The position numbers and the translations under genes are program-made. From assembly GCA_037957365.1 (NCBI GenBank), contig JARHVA010000021.1, positions 1,803,001 to 1,867,000 of the forward strand: a stretch of 64,000 nt of DNA, read 5' to 3'. Positions within the stretch are counted from its first letter, which is position 1, and the number at the start of each line of letters is the position of its first letter. Shown piece by piece: positions 1 through 12,114 of the stretch. Under the pieces are notes generated by a model. The model had not been told where the DNA came from. It saw nothing but the letters and a program-made list of their open reading frames with translations, and did no database searches. Source of the stretch: Torreya grandis. Taxonomy: Eukaryota; Streptophyta; Pinopsida; Cupressales; Taxaceae.

Positions 1-123
1 CTGACCGACATCAGTTGATCAGACCGACGTCAGTTGCCTTGCAACTCATTTTGTAACTCTCTGCAACCTCCATAACTCCTCCTGTTTGCATCTTGGTGAA
101 GCTTTTAGCTCCACAACCTAACA
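1..123 (-). mobile_element. Ty1/copia LTR end, cut by window edge
   Basis: Seen: the last 70 or so bases (Gcaacctcc...gaagcttttagctccac.acctaaca) match the right ends of the two LTRs of element C (23760-23826 and 26776-26842). It also carries two copies of the GACCGACRTCAGT motif (about 3-15 and 23-35), as those LTRs do. On the minus strand this is the 5' end of an LTR starting TGTTAGG. The rest lies before the window, so a solo LTR and a full element cannot be told apart. The next bases (tttag, 124-128) would be the target duplication. Confidence 0.75.
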
Positions 124-444
124 TTTAGATCCAATGCCCTTAGTGTATTTTTCAAAAGTACCAAAAGCAATATTTGAAACATATGAAACTACATGAAAGG
201 AATTACCAAATGAACAACTTACAGTGCTTGCATCTATAGTAGAAGGCAATTGATGAAGATAGTGTTTCTCTGCATCTTGCATTTGTGCTAAGAGCTCATC
301 CTTGGCTTGTAGCTTTGATTTTAAGTGGGCAATCTCCTCTTCCAAGGAGTTAAAATGAGCTCTCAGGAAAGCATTCTCTTCCTGGATCTATTGATTAATT
401 GCTTCAAGCTCATCTAGCCTCTCTATTTTCAAGGCTTTGCCCAT
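124..444 (-). pseudogene. Coiled-coil plus G-patch-like reading frame, truncated by an LTR
   Basis: Seen: a minus-strand frame from ATG (442-444) runs 107 codons with one in-frame TAG (388-390). Residues 1-65 are rich in E, K, L and Q with heptad-like leucines, suggesting a coiled coil. The last residues read AFGTFEKYTKGIGSK, then the copia LTR begins and a stop follows at once. Known: the start of G-patch domains in TFIP11/STIP- and ZGPAT-type proteins has the form (W/F)EKHTKGIG.KLL.KMGY, so this looks like a G-patch cut before its GYxxGxGLG core. Inference: a fragment of a host gene, retrocopy or captured sequence interrupted by the LTR. A GTAAGT inside the frame could be a splice donor if this is an exon. 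It could also be an unrelated coiled-coil frame; the G-patch call rests on about 11 residues. Confidence 0.35.
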
Positions 445-581
445 GGCTTCCTGTTCCTTGCAAACAACCTAATTCCACAAACTGCAAATGGAATATTAAC
501 AGGGCCAAATAGTTTGCAATAATACTGAAAACCAACTGATATAAAATCTACATAAGTAGATGCTATCCCAACACACTAACT

Positions 582-593
582 GCTTTGATACCA
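582..593 (-). other. Copia-type primer-binding-site look-alike
   Basis: Minus-strand TGGTATCAAAGC, one base from the TGGTATCAGAGC site (complementary to initiator Met tRNA) that starts the internal region of element C. It lies about 140 bases upstream of the ATG of the G-patch-like frame. No LTR end could be confirmed next to it, so it may be chance. Confidence 0.25.
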
Positions 594-1507
594 AACCTGA
601 TCCGTAAACTGACACTTATTTTTGTACAATTTTTTTTTACCTTGGATCCTTTAGTCAAATTACACAATTTCTTGAAACACAATGAAATGAAACAGAATTT
701 GACCTTTTAACACATATTTATCTCAAACCCCAAAGTGCTCAATTTTATGTTAATATGCCATATATGACTAATTATGCATTCAATAATGATTAATAAATAA
801 AATTAATCAAAATGTGGAAAAATAATGCACAAATAAAATCAACTCACGACAAACACTTGATAACAAAGTTCGGCAATGCCTACATCTCTGGGTTCGCTTA
901 TAATACGAGTCGATCCATTTCCTTGAAAAGTGAGTACATGATAAATTCCTCACAATTGTTAAATGGATACTCTAAAATTACATACAACTCAAATGATATC
1001 CCTTAAGAAAGTCCTGAAACCCACAGACAGACCTTCCACCTTCCTATCATGCGAATGCAATTTCACAATCCTGTGGATTTTTACCAAAAGTCTTGAAGAT
1101 AGACTTAAAAATTAGCTTGAAAAAATCATCATAGGTTATTCAACATATTTTTGAATTTGTATTAGAGTCTAGGACATTTCCCTAGTTTACACCGAGAAGT
1201 GAAAACCTCTCCAAGTCCCTCAAAACTTGGGATTTCGCAAACAAGTCTATTATGACCTATACATAGTCAGCTAATACTTAACTTTGAGACATTAAAAAGT
1301 ACATAAAATGACCTCATATCTAGACACTCAACATATGGTTGGAACTGGCTCAGAGTCTATAACAAATCTATAGTTTACTTTGAAGTCTGGTAATGCCTCC
1401 AGATACCTCAAAACTAAGGATAAGTGAAAATAGGTCCTTATGTCTGCCTTGTCGCCATGGAAATACCTGTCTTTAAATACACATTCGTGCACTTTATATA
1501 GTGCTTA
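594..1507. other. No gene seen; diverged duplication near 1163-1440
   Basis: AT-rich sequence with no frame I would support. Two stretches starting near 1163 (agagtctaggac...ctagttta) and 1350 (agagtctataac...tatagttta) share wording over roughly 80 bases at about 187-base spacing, which suggests an old tandem duplication. Confidence 0.3.
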
Positions 1508-1740
1508 GAATATGTGGGCATAGTGGTAAAGCCTTATCTTTTTTTTGAGGATAAATCACAAGTTCAATTCCCATGGCAAAGCATTTACTTGTTATCCTAA
1601 CTAATCATCCCATACTCGGGGAATGATAAGGTAACAAAGGCGTTAAATAGCCTTTCCTCCATGCTATAACTTGTGGGTTAGGCCACATATCACCTTTTAC
1701 TAAGCCCACTCACCAATCTTAGCATGGTGACTTGGCATTA
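1508..1740 (+). mobile_element. Possible tRNA-derived SINE
   Basis: Seen: an A-box-like TGGGCATAGTGG (1515-1526) is followed about 35 bases later by a B-box-like AGTTCAATTCC (1561-1571), the spacing of an internal RNA polymerase III promoter. The intervening sequence does not fold as a real tRNA and contains a T run. Inference: the head of a SINE with an unrelated body. I found no second copy in the window, and the ends are guesses. Confidence 0.35.
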
Positions 1741-1744
1741 ACGT

Positions 1745-2669
1745 GCACTATTTAGAATGTTCGGTTGGCTTGTTGACTTGTCTTGGTCGTGGCATAAAAC
1801 CTTCTTGGTGTCATGGCATAAAACATTCGAGAAAGGTAAATAATTAATCACATAAGATTATAATGTGATTATTAAATAAAATTTGACTATGGAAATAGAT
1901 AGGTGGTGGAAATCCACATGGTGGATTGAGGACCCACCATGTGGAGCATTCTCCATTTGACACTTGTCAATGTGCAACTGGATGCTTTATTATCTCCATC
2001 GGCAACAGGGTTCCCATTTGAGACAAAAGCAGACTCCACCAGCGATGGTCCCCATAGCCGGCCTTTTGCCAAATATGCATGTCAAAGACAAATACAAGAA
2101 ATCAAAACCAATATTTTTGCATGAATTGACTTCCATGTGTCATGTTCTCATTGGTCCACGTTTCTGCCACATCATCACTTTGACCAAGTTTGACCTTAAC
2201 TTTGACTGGTCATAACTTTTATATACGAACTTGAATTTGGTTCATTCAAAATGCTTCAAAAAGCTTGAAATGAGATCTAAGCCATGGAACTAAATTTTTA
2301 ACATTCTATGATGGTCAATTTTTGTATTTTGACCATCTTTAACCTCCTATTGGCTTATTTTGATTGACTGCACAAGGAACATACGAGCTTCATTTCTCAT
2401 ATTATGCATACCATTGGAAAGGTCTCAACAAGCCCTACACGATGGTATAGGTTTCGGTCTACTTTAGGACCTTTTCTAAATTGTCCTCTAGATCAATGGA
2501 TCATCCACTAAGATGTTTTTTCTTGCATCGTACTTTTTCTTGTGGACTTAAACCCACTATTGACCAACCACCACCTCCTAAATTCTTCTTGGATTTGTTT
2601 ACTTACTATCAACATATTATTGCATTATTCCTTATGTCACTATTCTCTATTTATAGTTTCTTCCTTCAC
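1745..2669. other. No gene seen; one 11-bp hairpin
   Basis: No coding frame is supported. CCACATGGTGG (1914-1924) and its inverse CCACCATGTGG (1934-1944) form a perfect hairpin with a 9-base loop. The two short open frames across it on opposite strands are a by-product of that symmetry. Confidence 0.4.
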
Positions 2670-5600
2670 TTATTCAAACACTTCAGTTGATATGTAAATA
2701 AACTCCTCACATCTTGTCAACTCAAATGGCTCACTCTTTTTAACTTGGAAGGCCTCTTTGAACGTCAACTTTATCTCCATATCTACACCTAAAATATAAT
2801 GCTCTTCAACACATTCTCGGGTTGATAACAAACTCAAATGCCCCATCTCATCCTTATATTCTTTCATTCTCATCCTCTTTATATTAGCTCTATCTTGATT
2901 ATTATCTCCTTCCTTCACCACAATCATGTCATGTGAAACTAACCATGCAATCTCCTTGTCCATATGATAAAAATGCATACATTAACTCATAAGAGTCTCT
3001 TATCCAATACCTATATGCAACAACACTTTTATCCTTCATTCCTTTTGGTATAAGCATGCTCACTATCTCTATCTCCTTGCTTGCTCTATGCCACATGAGT
3101 GATATTCTTCAGCTCTCCTTGTCCAAATTATATTTGGACCAACCTCTATTATCAAATTCTCAAATTCTCAAACTAACTTCAACTTTAAATTCTGGGCCTA
3201 TGCAAATTTAATTTAAATTATAATATTCAAATGAGTATAAGCTTTATTCCTAGTTGCTTGACCGAATAAATGAAGCTTACCATCAATATCTTTTATTTTA
3301 TTAAATAATTAAAAAATATCTTTCCATTTGGGTTGAGAAATGGATTTTGGGGACCATATTGACTCAATAGTGTCAAAATAATTCCTCGCTATCCCCTATA
3401 AACTATCCACTATCACCTTTGGGACCTAGATGTTGTTAAACTCTACCTACTTTTGTACTACCTAAGAAAAAATTCTAAACATTTCCTTTATAACTCCCCC
3501 TATTGCATATACAACACTATACAGATATTCACTAATTTTATCAGGGTCTAAAGGGTTTAACTTCCTTCTTTTAATTAGAGAGAAGATATCTTCTCTCTGG
3601 TCTAGTTTTATTTATTGACCCTCAACAACTTCGATATTCATCTTGAATGTTCTCAAAGATCTAGTATGTTTGTCAAAATAGAATCTAACTATAGGATGCT
3701 CAGTTATCACTAAGTTTCGCCTGTCTATATCTTCTGCCTATTATAGTTGCTCGATCCATGAAGCAACTAGTTGCTTTGTTTTTTCAGTAGGATCTAATGA
3801 TTATGTTGGTTAATCTTGAGCGATTGAAAGGAATGAACTAGGGGGTAACATAACTGTAGGGGAAGATGTCCCTATTGTAGGAAATGGAGGTAATGATTTC
3901 CTCCAACCAGTAACATGTCTTTGCATTGGTGTGTCAATTATGTATTTAGCCTTCCCTACTGCCTTGATAACTGAGACTATTGGTGATTATGACTGAGTGG
4001 CCTATCCAATAGGCATTTCTATTTGTGTGGTCATCCTAGGAGGAGTGGTCAGCATGTAAAAAATGGAGGTAAATGCCAAGTTTTCAAAATGTACCCTGGT
4101 GTTAAGCCCAAAAGACTAAGGATTGATTCCACTAAAAAATGAATAGGTCACTGGGGTAAATAATATATTTTACACATAGTTAGTAATAGAGGTATAAACA
4201 ACCCCATCATTCATAGTAGTGGTGGCCATGCAGTCCAAAGAAACACATTGGGCTATGGTAGGTAAAATGGGCAATGTGATATCTTCGGGTTGGGTAATAT
4301 GGCTCAAAGAATCCAAAGAATGTAAATAATGTGTTGCACCAATATTTACCATTAAAATTGAAGAAGTGGCTATAGAATGTGGACTTGAAGGACTTATAAC
4401 CAAAGAAGGACTAGCTAGAGTATTAGTTGTTGTAATGGTTGGAGGTAGAGAGCTTGGAGGTGTACTTGGGGATGGCCCCTGAGCTGTAATTTGTAGTTCT
4501 AATTACTCCTCATCTTATACATATCCCTCTTTATTTGATAATAATTCAATATCAACTAAGCTACCATCTAATTTGTCAACTTCTTTAGATTCAACTATCA
4601 ATTTTATTTTCCCTAATTGAGTGCTTTCCACAGATAGCCACTCATCTTATAGATCTGACTCTGTGGTCTCACTAATTGAGCATGATTCTTTAATATCAAG
4701 CCCTGATAATAATTCATCTTTAATTTTCCATATTTTATTTTCTTCATCACTGTCACAAACTATGACAAGGCCTGATCTTCTTGTAACTCTCATATCACCT
4801 CATTGTTTAGGAACTATTGCAGGTTCTTCTTTCACCTCCACCTCTTAGGGAGAAACAAGTGGGGTCTTAGAATTCTTTGTATAGGTGAGTATTGTTTTAG
4901 TAGTGATAGAGGTTAGCCGAATATGAGGTGGAGTATAGAATGAAGGAATGGCAATTGTAGGTGACGATGGGATAACAAGAGTAGTTACTAATAGATGAAT
5001 GATGGGTGGTGAAGTGGGTTGACTAGTAGTTTAGGATATTGGTATTGGTGGTGCTAAAGAAAAAGAAATAACATGCACTTGAGACAAAAATGAAGGAAGA
5101 GTTACCTATTGTGTAATAGTTAGTGGAGAGGGTAACATGGAAAATATATTAGCTACTCCACTAGGATTTTTAGGCCTTTCTTCTTTAACTCTGCAATGTG
5201 GAGAGGCAACAACAACTGTGTATGTAGAAGTTGGACTCCCAACTCTTTTTTCAGTATGAGCTACCCTATATGGGACAAATTCTTCTTGTATTTCTTCTTC
5301 TACCTGAAGAGGGGGTCCATAAATGGGTTTGAAAACCCTATCCTTCTTCTCAATACTTTTGGCATCCTCTAGTGAAAGTAGGATCATATTGGATCCTTTG
5401 CACCATGATCATCGACATGTTGGTTCTATGCATCTTGATAGCCACTTCAAAGTCATCTTCAATATTCATGAAAATGTTATCATAATCATAGGCCTAGTGC
5501 CCATAGTTGATCTTGATTTTATTTTCATATTTCTTGAGGTGTTCTATGACATTCTCTCTGTGATCCCAATGTTTAAAAAGTACCTGCTTGAACCCATAAG

Positions 5601-6575
5601 GTGTCCTAATTCTCTCTGCAATTTGCAAGTACTCCCAACTTTTGTATTAGATTCTATCAATAGTGAGAGGGGTTGGATGGAGGGATACTTGCTTTGCCTT
5701 CTTCAAATTAGTATCAATATTATCAATCAATTGAGCAATAATTCCATACTTCACAACTTTCTTTGGCATAATCCTTGGTAGGTATAAAGGGTGTGCCCTA
5801 GTACCTTCTATTTTGATTATTGTGCACTTTGGGTATAACCAACAATCCCCAATTTTTTGAATAGATTTTTTTATTTGATCAGACAACCTAGGCATATTAT
5901 TTTCATAAATTACCTGATAGACCATAGGATAAAAGGTTTTAATCAACCTCTTCATGTTTTTCCTAAATCTGCGGCTATGAAAAATAATAATTTCATCACA
6001 TATCTTGTTCTAAGGATATTTTGTGGATGGTTTTCAGGGTTCCTGAGTTGGTGCATGGATTATTGTAATTATAGCACCAAATATGCATGACATCATGTAA
6101 AATTTACCATCCGATAAACTTTCAAGTTTTTTAATTCTAAAAATCAAGTTGGAACTAATGATCTCTCGAATTGATATGACCTTCTTAGATTTTAGCATCA
6201 AGTCCAACAGAGGGGCCCATATCTTATTAACATATGCAATGGTTGAAAAACCATATATCCCATTTAAAAGGGTCATATAAATTTTTACCCTTGGCTTGAA
6301 GACAAAGATGGAATGGTGAAGGTGGGGCCCTACACTATAAAGTTCTTGGGTTACTGACCCATTGCTATTACTTGCTACTAACATTGTTATTGAGAAACCA
6401 TGTGTTGATCATATCTTGTTTGTATGATATTTTAGGAACTGAGAATTTGTATTACTTCTCAAAGGCATTATTGATGATGTATGCAATTAACGTTTTAATT
6501 AGCCTAAAGTGCAATATTTTTTTAGAGATTTTTCCATTCATAAATAAATCAAACAAGAGGTCTATGCATGATATT
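2670..6575 (-). repeat. Repeat Q copy 1, degenerate long minus-strand frame
   Basis: Seen: from about 3180 to 5400 this matches 42160-44405 on the same strand. Minus-strand translation gives one long broken frame: open pieces at 6634-6452, 6384-6034, 5955-5647, 5387-5106, 4403-4170 and 2978-2670, joined by stops and frameshifts. The middle is Ser/Pro/Thr-rich low complexity; the ends are globular-looking. The frame continues across the B insertion into 32161 onward, reading ..STKPEVISCIDLLFDLFMN.. when one ATATT copy is removed. I recognise no RT, integrase or transposase. It could be an unclassified retroelement, the extra reading frame of a large LTR element, or an amplified gene fragment. 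Element B interrupts it. Confidence 0.5.
6571..6575. repeat. Target-site duplication of B, left (ATATT)
   Basis: ATATT directly precedes the left LTR of B; the identical 5-mer follows the right LTR at 32156-32160. Confidence 0.9.
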
Positions 6576-7854
6576 TGTTGGGTGAATATTTTGTCACCAG
6601 CTAACTGATGAGAAAAATAAGTCTCTTCAACCACAGCATAGGGAGATTTTTTGGCTAGATGTGCAGGTTTACCAAATCAGAGGTGGAAAAATCTCTCCTC
6701 TCATCAAGGGGAGGTTCCCTATAAATATGAGGAGCTATATACTATATAAATAAGCAAAAAATAACACTCAGGGGTAGGACTACACCATCCATCTCTCTTT
6801 TTTCAGAGATGATGTTCACAGACAAAGGAGAAATCCTAGTAACAATACTGAAGACACTTCTCTTATTTTAGAAGTGGTCTTGCGACAGGGCACAGGAGTT
6901 CATTCTGGTGGGTAACCAACAGGTAACAAGGGCGTAGTAACCATCAGAATGAGGTGTAACACAAAGTCTCCACCTCAACTGCCCAAAGGGTGAAATACGA
7001 AGGATAATAGGGACACAAAGTCATCCCAAGATCCTTTACACAGAAAGAAACTAAAAACACACTGAAAATAATTTTGACAGCATAAAGTATTTCCATAATT
7101 GGCTTCAGGACACCTTCCTAATTACTTCCACTAGTTTTTCTTGTTAAATTAAATAAACAAGAATGCTCTTAGGAAATGGACATAAGAACAATTTCCTAAA
7201 ATAACATACGCTATAACAACACAAAGTCTAAAAGTAACTTGCTTTCTCATTCAGATAAAGAAATATGATCAACAATCTGAGCTCAAATTCTCAGTAATCA
7301 CCTTTCAATTTATGTAGAGTTTTTCTTCTATAATGGAAAGATATCTTTTGCATAAAACAAGAGATTACAATATATAACATCCAAGAAAGGCTTGGTGCTT
7401 TATTCCATGGAACGGCCCACGCTGCATTCAATGCCTTGAATGCATTTTTAGTTCTGTCAAGGGGCCATGTTTGGAACAGTGCATCAGCCTTAACTGTGGT
7501 GTGTCAATTCATCTCATATGTCTCCTCCAAAGTATAGGCCACCTGGTCCTTTCCTTCTTATTTGTGCAGTTGTCCAGTTTGCCTTTACTTCATGGAAGAA
7601 AAATAGGCCACATCCTTGATTTGGTGTGCTCAGATGACTACTTGGTGGACTTTTTCACCTACCAAAAGTAATTCTCTCATAGATATTTCAATATTTTCTA
7701 TAGCCTTCTCTTATTTCCTATTAAAATTGGAGCTCTCGAGCTATTTTCTTCAGCTGGTTGCTTGGTTCATCCTTCAAGTTTTGCACTATATTTGAAAAAT
7801 AACAGATATTCCATTACCTTAAATTTGACATTTGCGGGGACGTTAATGGTTGCT

Positions 7855-8960
7855 AGTTGTTTGAACCATATTGAACCATGAACCTTTAAACCTTTAAAAG
7901 TTCATTGGTTCAATAGTTCAATGGTTCAGGTGGTCTTTATCGGTTCCTTGGTTCCATCGCTTCCCTAGTTCAATCGCTTCCTTGCTCTTTGGTTGAACCA
8001 TCTTTTTGAACTGGTCTCTGGCATCTTCTGGTTCCTTCCTTTGCTTGGGGCTTCCTTTGAACCTTTTAACCTTTGAACCATTTTGGTTCAAGGTTCAACG
8101 GTTCAATCTCTTTCTCATAATCTTTTGTTTTGGCTAAGTCTTTTGAAGCCTTGAAATTCCTTCGGCTTTATGTCTTTGGAACACCCCGAAGGGAAGGTGT
8201 CCCTTTGGGTCTTTGAGAAGGGTCCATTTTTTGGGTGCTGAGAGCCCTCCGTAAGGGTACTTGCCCTTCGAGATTCTTCACGCGGCCTTTTCCTTCAAAT
8301 CCTTTGGACAAAATATCTGAAGGAATTCCTTTAGACATTTTGTCTGAAGGAAATCTTCTCATGTCTTAGCTGCGTTTCCGTCAGGCTTTTGATCATTTCT
8401 TTGGGCAAAATGTTCGAAGGAATTCCTTCAAACAATTTATTCGAAGGATTTGCCTTTGTGAAATTCTTTCGTGGAAAATCTTCCCGAAGGAATTCTTTTG
8501 GTTCCTTTACTTCGTAATTTCTTCAGACAAAAAGTCCAAAGGAAACCTTACACTTTCGGCCTTCTCTTTGATCTTTGAGCAAATGTTCCTTGCCCTCTGT
8601 AAGGGCACTTGCCCTTTTGACTTTGGGGGACTCCATTGAACCGATCGATTGAACCAACTTTGGTTCAATGGTTTAATCTTTTGTTTCGCTCATTCAATTG
8701 ACCGCTTGAACTAATTTCTTTGAACCAACCGCGTTGAACCTTTGAACATTTTTGGTTCAAGGTTCAACGGTTCAATCTTTTTTCTTTTCGCTAAGTCTAT
8801 TGAAGTCGTTGAACTTACCGAAGCAGTTGAACTTTGAAATTTTGATGAAGCGCTTAACTCTTTAAGCATGCCGACGTCGTTAAACATTTGAACCCGTTGA
8901 ACCATTGAACCTTTTTGGAAGTGGGGTTCAATGGTTCAATGTTTCAATGGTTCAATCCTT
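7855..8960. repeat. GGTTCAA / TTGAACC repeat blocks in the B LTR
   Basis: Two dense blocks of the 7-mer GGTTCAA and its complement in changing order, for example TTCAATGGTTCAATGTTTCAATGG near 8930, flank the palindrome cluster. The same blocks occur in the other B LTR (30745-30995 and 31555-31880). The LTRs of E and F have a different repeat at the matching place. Confidence 0.85.
8302..8450. repeat. Palindrome pair centred on GGAATTCC (B left LTR)
   Basis: Imperfect palindromes at 8302-8354 and 8403-8450, each with arms close to CCTTCGGACAAAATGTC and its inverse around GAAGGAATTCCTTC. Matching units lie at 31183-31235 and 31281-31330 in the other LTR and in the LTRs of E and F. Confidence 0.85.
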
Positions 8961-9239
8961 TCTTTGAAGCTTGTCAATGAATATTTTTGGTTGAATCGAG
9001 GCATTGAACCAATCTTGAAATTGTCTAAGTGTTGGGAACTTATTCCTTTGTGAGAACTCACCTACTGAAACTGTTGAACCTGTTGAACCTGCTAGTCCTT
9101 TAAATGACAAAGCTTTAATAATGAAGAATTTGAATGCTTAGAACAATTTTTTGAGAAGAGAAGAGATAATTTTGGCCTGTAGGACCAAAAGAGTTCATAA
9201 GTTGTCCCAAAAAATGAGTGATAGATTTTGAGAACAACA

Positions 9240-9504
9240 ACTGGCTCCTGTTGGGAAACTTCCTTCAATTGAAAACTTGGAATAGTTGAGGGGAGTAGAA
9301 ACCAGAATCTCCAGTGCCTTTAAGTATGCCATTGGGCTACGAAGTCATGCTACCCAAAAAACAAAGGCACCAAAAATGAAAATGAAAAGCACAAAACAGA
9401 ACTAAAGACTATACAAATATACATATGTATAGATGATCTTATTTGATACTTCAATAATTGAAGTGCTTCAGATGCTACTCATTGTGAGGCAGAGAAAAGG
9501 GTGT
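9240..9504 (-). other. 3' untranslated tail and polypurine tract of B
   Basis: In element orientation this stretch runs from just after the integrase stop to the purine-rich GGAAGTTTCCCAACAGGAG (near 9243-9262) that abuts the 3' LTR. It matches 61956-62214 of F and, inverted, 54440-54681 of E. No gene is seen in it. Confidence 0.75.
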
Positions 9505-9509
9505 GCCAT
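9505..9509. repeat. Target-site duplication of A, left (GCCAT)
   Basis: GCCAT precedes the 5' LTR of A and ACCAT (19621-19625) follows the 3' LTR, one mismatch. In the unoccupied paralogue in F the site is the single GTCAT near 62215-62219, with matching flanks on both sides. Confidence 0.85.
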
Positions 9510-11008
9510 TGTAAACACCAAAATCGTGTCTACTCATTGGTCATCCTCCCCCCCTTGGTCCCCTCGGTCCCTTTCCACTTCTAACCATGCCTAACCTATG
9601 TCTTATTAATTTAAAATAATTATCTTATTTTAAATTAATAATTCTCTCTCTCCTCTTGCCACCTCACCCATGCCACCTCTCCTCTCTTTGGATTCTTTGC
9701 CCTTGGATACCCTCATTTATCACCCTATGACCTATTCCAACTTGCCCTCCACTACCCCTTGCCAAGTCTTAAGTGATTTAAGACCCCATTTCCCTTATCC
9801 CACTCATTTCCCATGCCTATTAATCCACCTTCGACCGTTTCTTCCCCCGACCCGCTGACTCGGCAGTTGGGAAAACGGATAAAAGGCTATTTTTAGCCTT
9901 TTTCTTGCCTTCCAGCCACCGACGTTGGTCAACTATCGATCGACGTCAACGATATTACCGGCGTCAGTTTCCTTCATAACTGCATTCTTGACCCAAATGC
10001 AGGAGCCCAATTTTTTCAATCTTTAATCCGTCTTTTCAATCTCTCGAATCCGACCTTTCACTGCTCAATCCGTCAATCCTTCCAATCATCAGACCTCTCA
10101 CTCTCCCTCTCTTAGGAACACACAACAAATTACAACAACAATAGGCACTCTGCATCAGCCACTCCACCAGCAACAAGGCTTTTACACCAACAGCATCAAC
10201 AACAGGTATAACCAGTCAGCAACACTCCTTCAGCAGGTATGAGCTAAGAATGTTTCATTTATTTCATTTCAATAATCTAGAAATGTATTAGTTGTTAGCT
10301 CCCATTCATCACTTCCTACCACTAGACCAGACCCGAATCTTTGTCTCCCTGTTGCCTTTGCTTTCCATCTAGTCCCTTTTTCAGACCACACCCTCTACCT
10401 TGCAGCCCTGCACAAAGCATTCAACCAGACTCTCAGACCATTCAACCAGACCCAGAGCCCTTCTCAGACCCGTCCACAGACCATAAACCCATCCAGACCT
10501 GACAAGACCTCGTTCAAAGACTACTACCCTGATCGACACCAGCCACAGAGACCACTGCCTCCACCGATGTCGGCAGACTAACTGACGTCGATAGACCTTG
10601 ACAACTGACGTTGGTAGACTAACCGATGTCGGTGACTGTGACCAGGCTGACAGCAGCATTCAAGTAAGCATTTGCTTCTATTTCTATTTTAGTCTTTAAT
10701 CATTTTAGTCTTTTATCATTCTGCCTTTTATCAGACATTATTTTTTAATCAGTGGGTTGACGTCCCTCAAGGAAGTCTTTGTACTTCTAGGATCAAGCTT
10801 TTGCTTGGCAATCCACCATTTCCTCATCTAACTCCTTTGTTTTAGTCTCTTTCTTCTATAGGTGTCATCCTCCACAACCAAAGAGGAGTTCCTGCTATCG
10901 TCTGAATTTGGTGCACAAGACTTCATCTAGGTACATACAAGCTTTAGACCATTTCTCTTACTTTCTCATTTCTTTTTTGAATGTGAAAGCGAAAATCATA
11001 TAGAAACA
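9510..11008 (+). repeat. 5' LTR of element A
   Basis: Starts TGTAAACACC and ends ATAGAAACA; matches 18129-19620 throughout. It has two clusters of the CCGACGTCGG-type palindrome (9918-9968 and 10563-10633). Differences from the 3' LTR are largely C/T and G/A. The short open frames here (for example 9670-9858) are shared by both LTRs and do not look coding. Confidence 0.95.
9918..10633. repeat. CCGACGTCGG-motif clusters, A 5' LTR
   Basis: Cluster 1: ACCGACGTTGGT, ATCGACGTCAAC and ACCGGCGTCAGT (9918-9968). Cluster 2: ACCGATGTCGGC, ACTGACGTCGAT, ACTGACGTTGGT and ACCGATGTCGGT (10563-10633). Units are 12-base near-palindromes 16 to 24 bases apart. Variants are mostly CG to TG or CA, as expected from CpG decay of one ancestral motif. 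Confidence 0.85.
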
Positions 11009-11011
11009 TTC

Positions 11012-11030
11012 TGGCACGCCCAGTGGGACC
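11012..11030 (+). other. Primer-binding site of A
   Basis: TGGCACGCCCAGTGGGACC begins three bases after the LTR end, where reverse transcription primes. D has the same site with one change (45744-45762). I have not assigned the tRNA. Confidence 0.8.
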
Positions 11031-12114
11031 CTAAGGTCTTCCTTGGGTTCTTTTCTTTCTTTTCATATAGGTGCATTAGGTTTCTCCTTTTAACCTCTTT
11101 CTTCTATCTCTTCCAAAAGACACTATCAGCAAAAATTAAAAAGAATCATTCTTGTTCTTTTTTTTCTTGCATCTTAGACTAGTCAAAAGTCATACTCTTC
11201 AACCCTTTCTCAACTTGTTTTCATTCAAACTCACATTTCGACTTGGGCTTAAAACACATTGCATTTCATTTCTTATTGACTGCATACTTAGTCCACATCT
11301 AGTAATTAAAAACTGCATCATGAATTAATCATAGGCCACTTATGTTACACATCCAAATCACTTGCACAAATCAAACATCAAAACTTACCTGAGACAAGGT
11401 CCGACTGGGATTTCATCACCCAGCGGATACCTTACCCGTCCCAGCAATCCCACTTGGACTTCACCACCAAGGGGAAAGCCTACTCTGTTCTCTGGCAGAG
11501 GATAATCTCTAGGGAAAGTATATTTTGGCTAAGCGAGACCAGCTTATCACTGGGCTTGTGAAGTGAGGGGAGCTTGCTCCTTAGCATCAGGCCATGTACA
11601 GAATCTAACACAGACTCTTGAGCACCTAAACAAACATGAAACCATCTATAGATTACCTCTTCTAGGACCCGTTTTATAAACCAACCTCCCAAACACGTCA
11701 CTCTAAGGCATAAGCCAACAGGATTCTAAAAGTTGATTCTTAGGATTTAATGCTTAGGGTATGCCTGTCTCCATCTATTTTTCTGTTCTTATCAAGTTGT
11801 TTGAGCTAGTGAGGACGTTTTCTTCTCTCTTTCCAAAAATTTTCAAAATTATTTGAGTTTCTGGAAACCACAGTCACCGACATCGATTTTACCACCGACA
11901 TCGGCAACCTTTCTTTGCCGTCATCAGTCATCTGACCGATGTCAGCCATTTTTTCTCACCGACATCAATTTTTCAACCAACGTCGATCACTGTCACTGTC
12001 CTTTTTTTTCAAAATAGCAACCTAAAACCCGACCTTTTTTCTGCCAAAACTACATTCTGAGTTTATAAAACTAAAAAAACACAGTTTTTGGAACCTGACC
12101 CTTTTTTGCCTTGA
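11031..12114 (+). other. Leader of A with a third motif cluster
   Basis: Untranslated leader between primer site and gag. The part from about 11395 to 11700 aligns with D (46000-46330). Five further CCGACRTCGG-type units lie at about 11877-11987. No coding frame is supported. Confidence 0.7.

Larger units (their letters stand above)
6576..9239 (-). repeat. 3' LTR of element B
   Basis: This 2664-bp repeat matches 29469-32155. In element orientation it starts TGTTGTTC and ends TTCACCCAACA. It holds two blocks of GGTTCAA/TTGAACC repeats (about 7855-8110 and 8635-8960), palindromes centred on GGAATTCC (8302-8354 and 8403-8450), and short GCCCTCCGNAAGGGC hairpins. The TATA-like promoter, by position, is TATTTATATAGTATATAG near 6735-6755, about 2.5 kb into the LTR. 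Confidence 0.93.

Noticed and set aside
1515..1571. A tRNA gene
   Set aside because: Only the A- and B-box-like parts are present; no acceptor or anticodon stem can be formed.
8302..8354. Heat-shock elements in the GAAGGAATTCCTTC palindromes
   Set aside because: The spacing does not fit nGAAnnTTCnnGAAn, so I do not call them.
8302..8450. Regularly spaced palindromic repeats that could suggest a CRISPR-like array
   Set aside because: They are long imperfect palindromes inside plant LTRs, with unequal spacing and no unique spacers; the window is eukaryotic.
9670..9858. Matching small frames at 9670-9858 and 18279-18467 as a conserved peptide
   Set aside because: They are the same place in the two LTRs of A and match only because the LTRs do.
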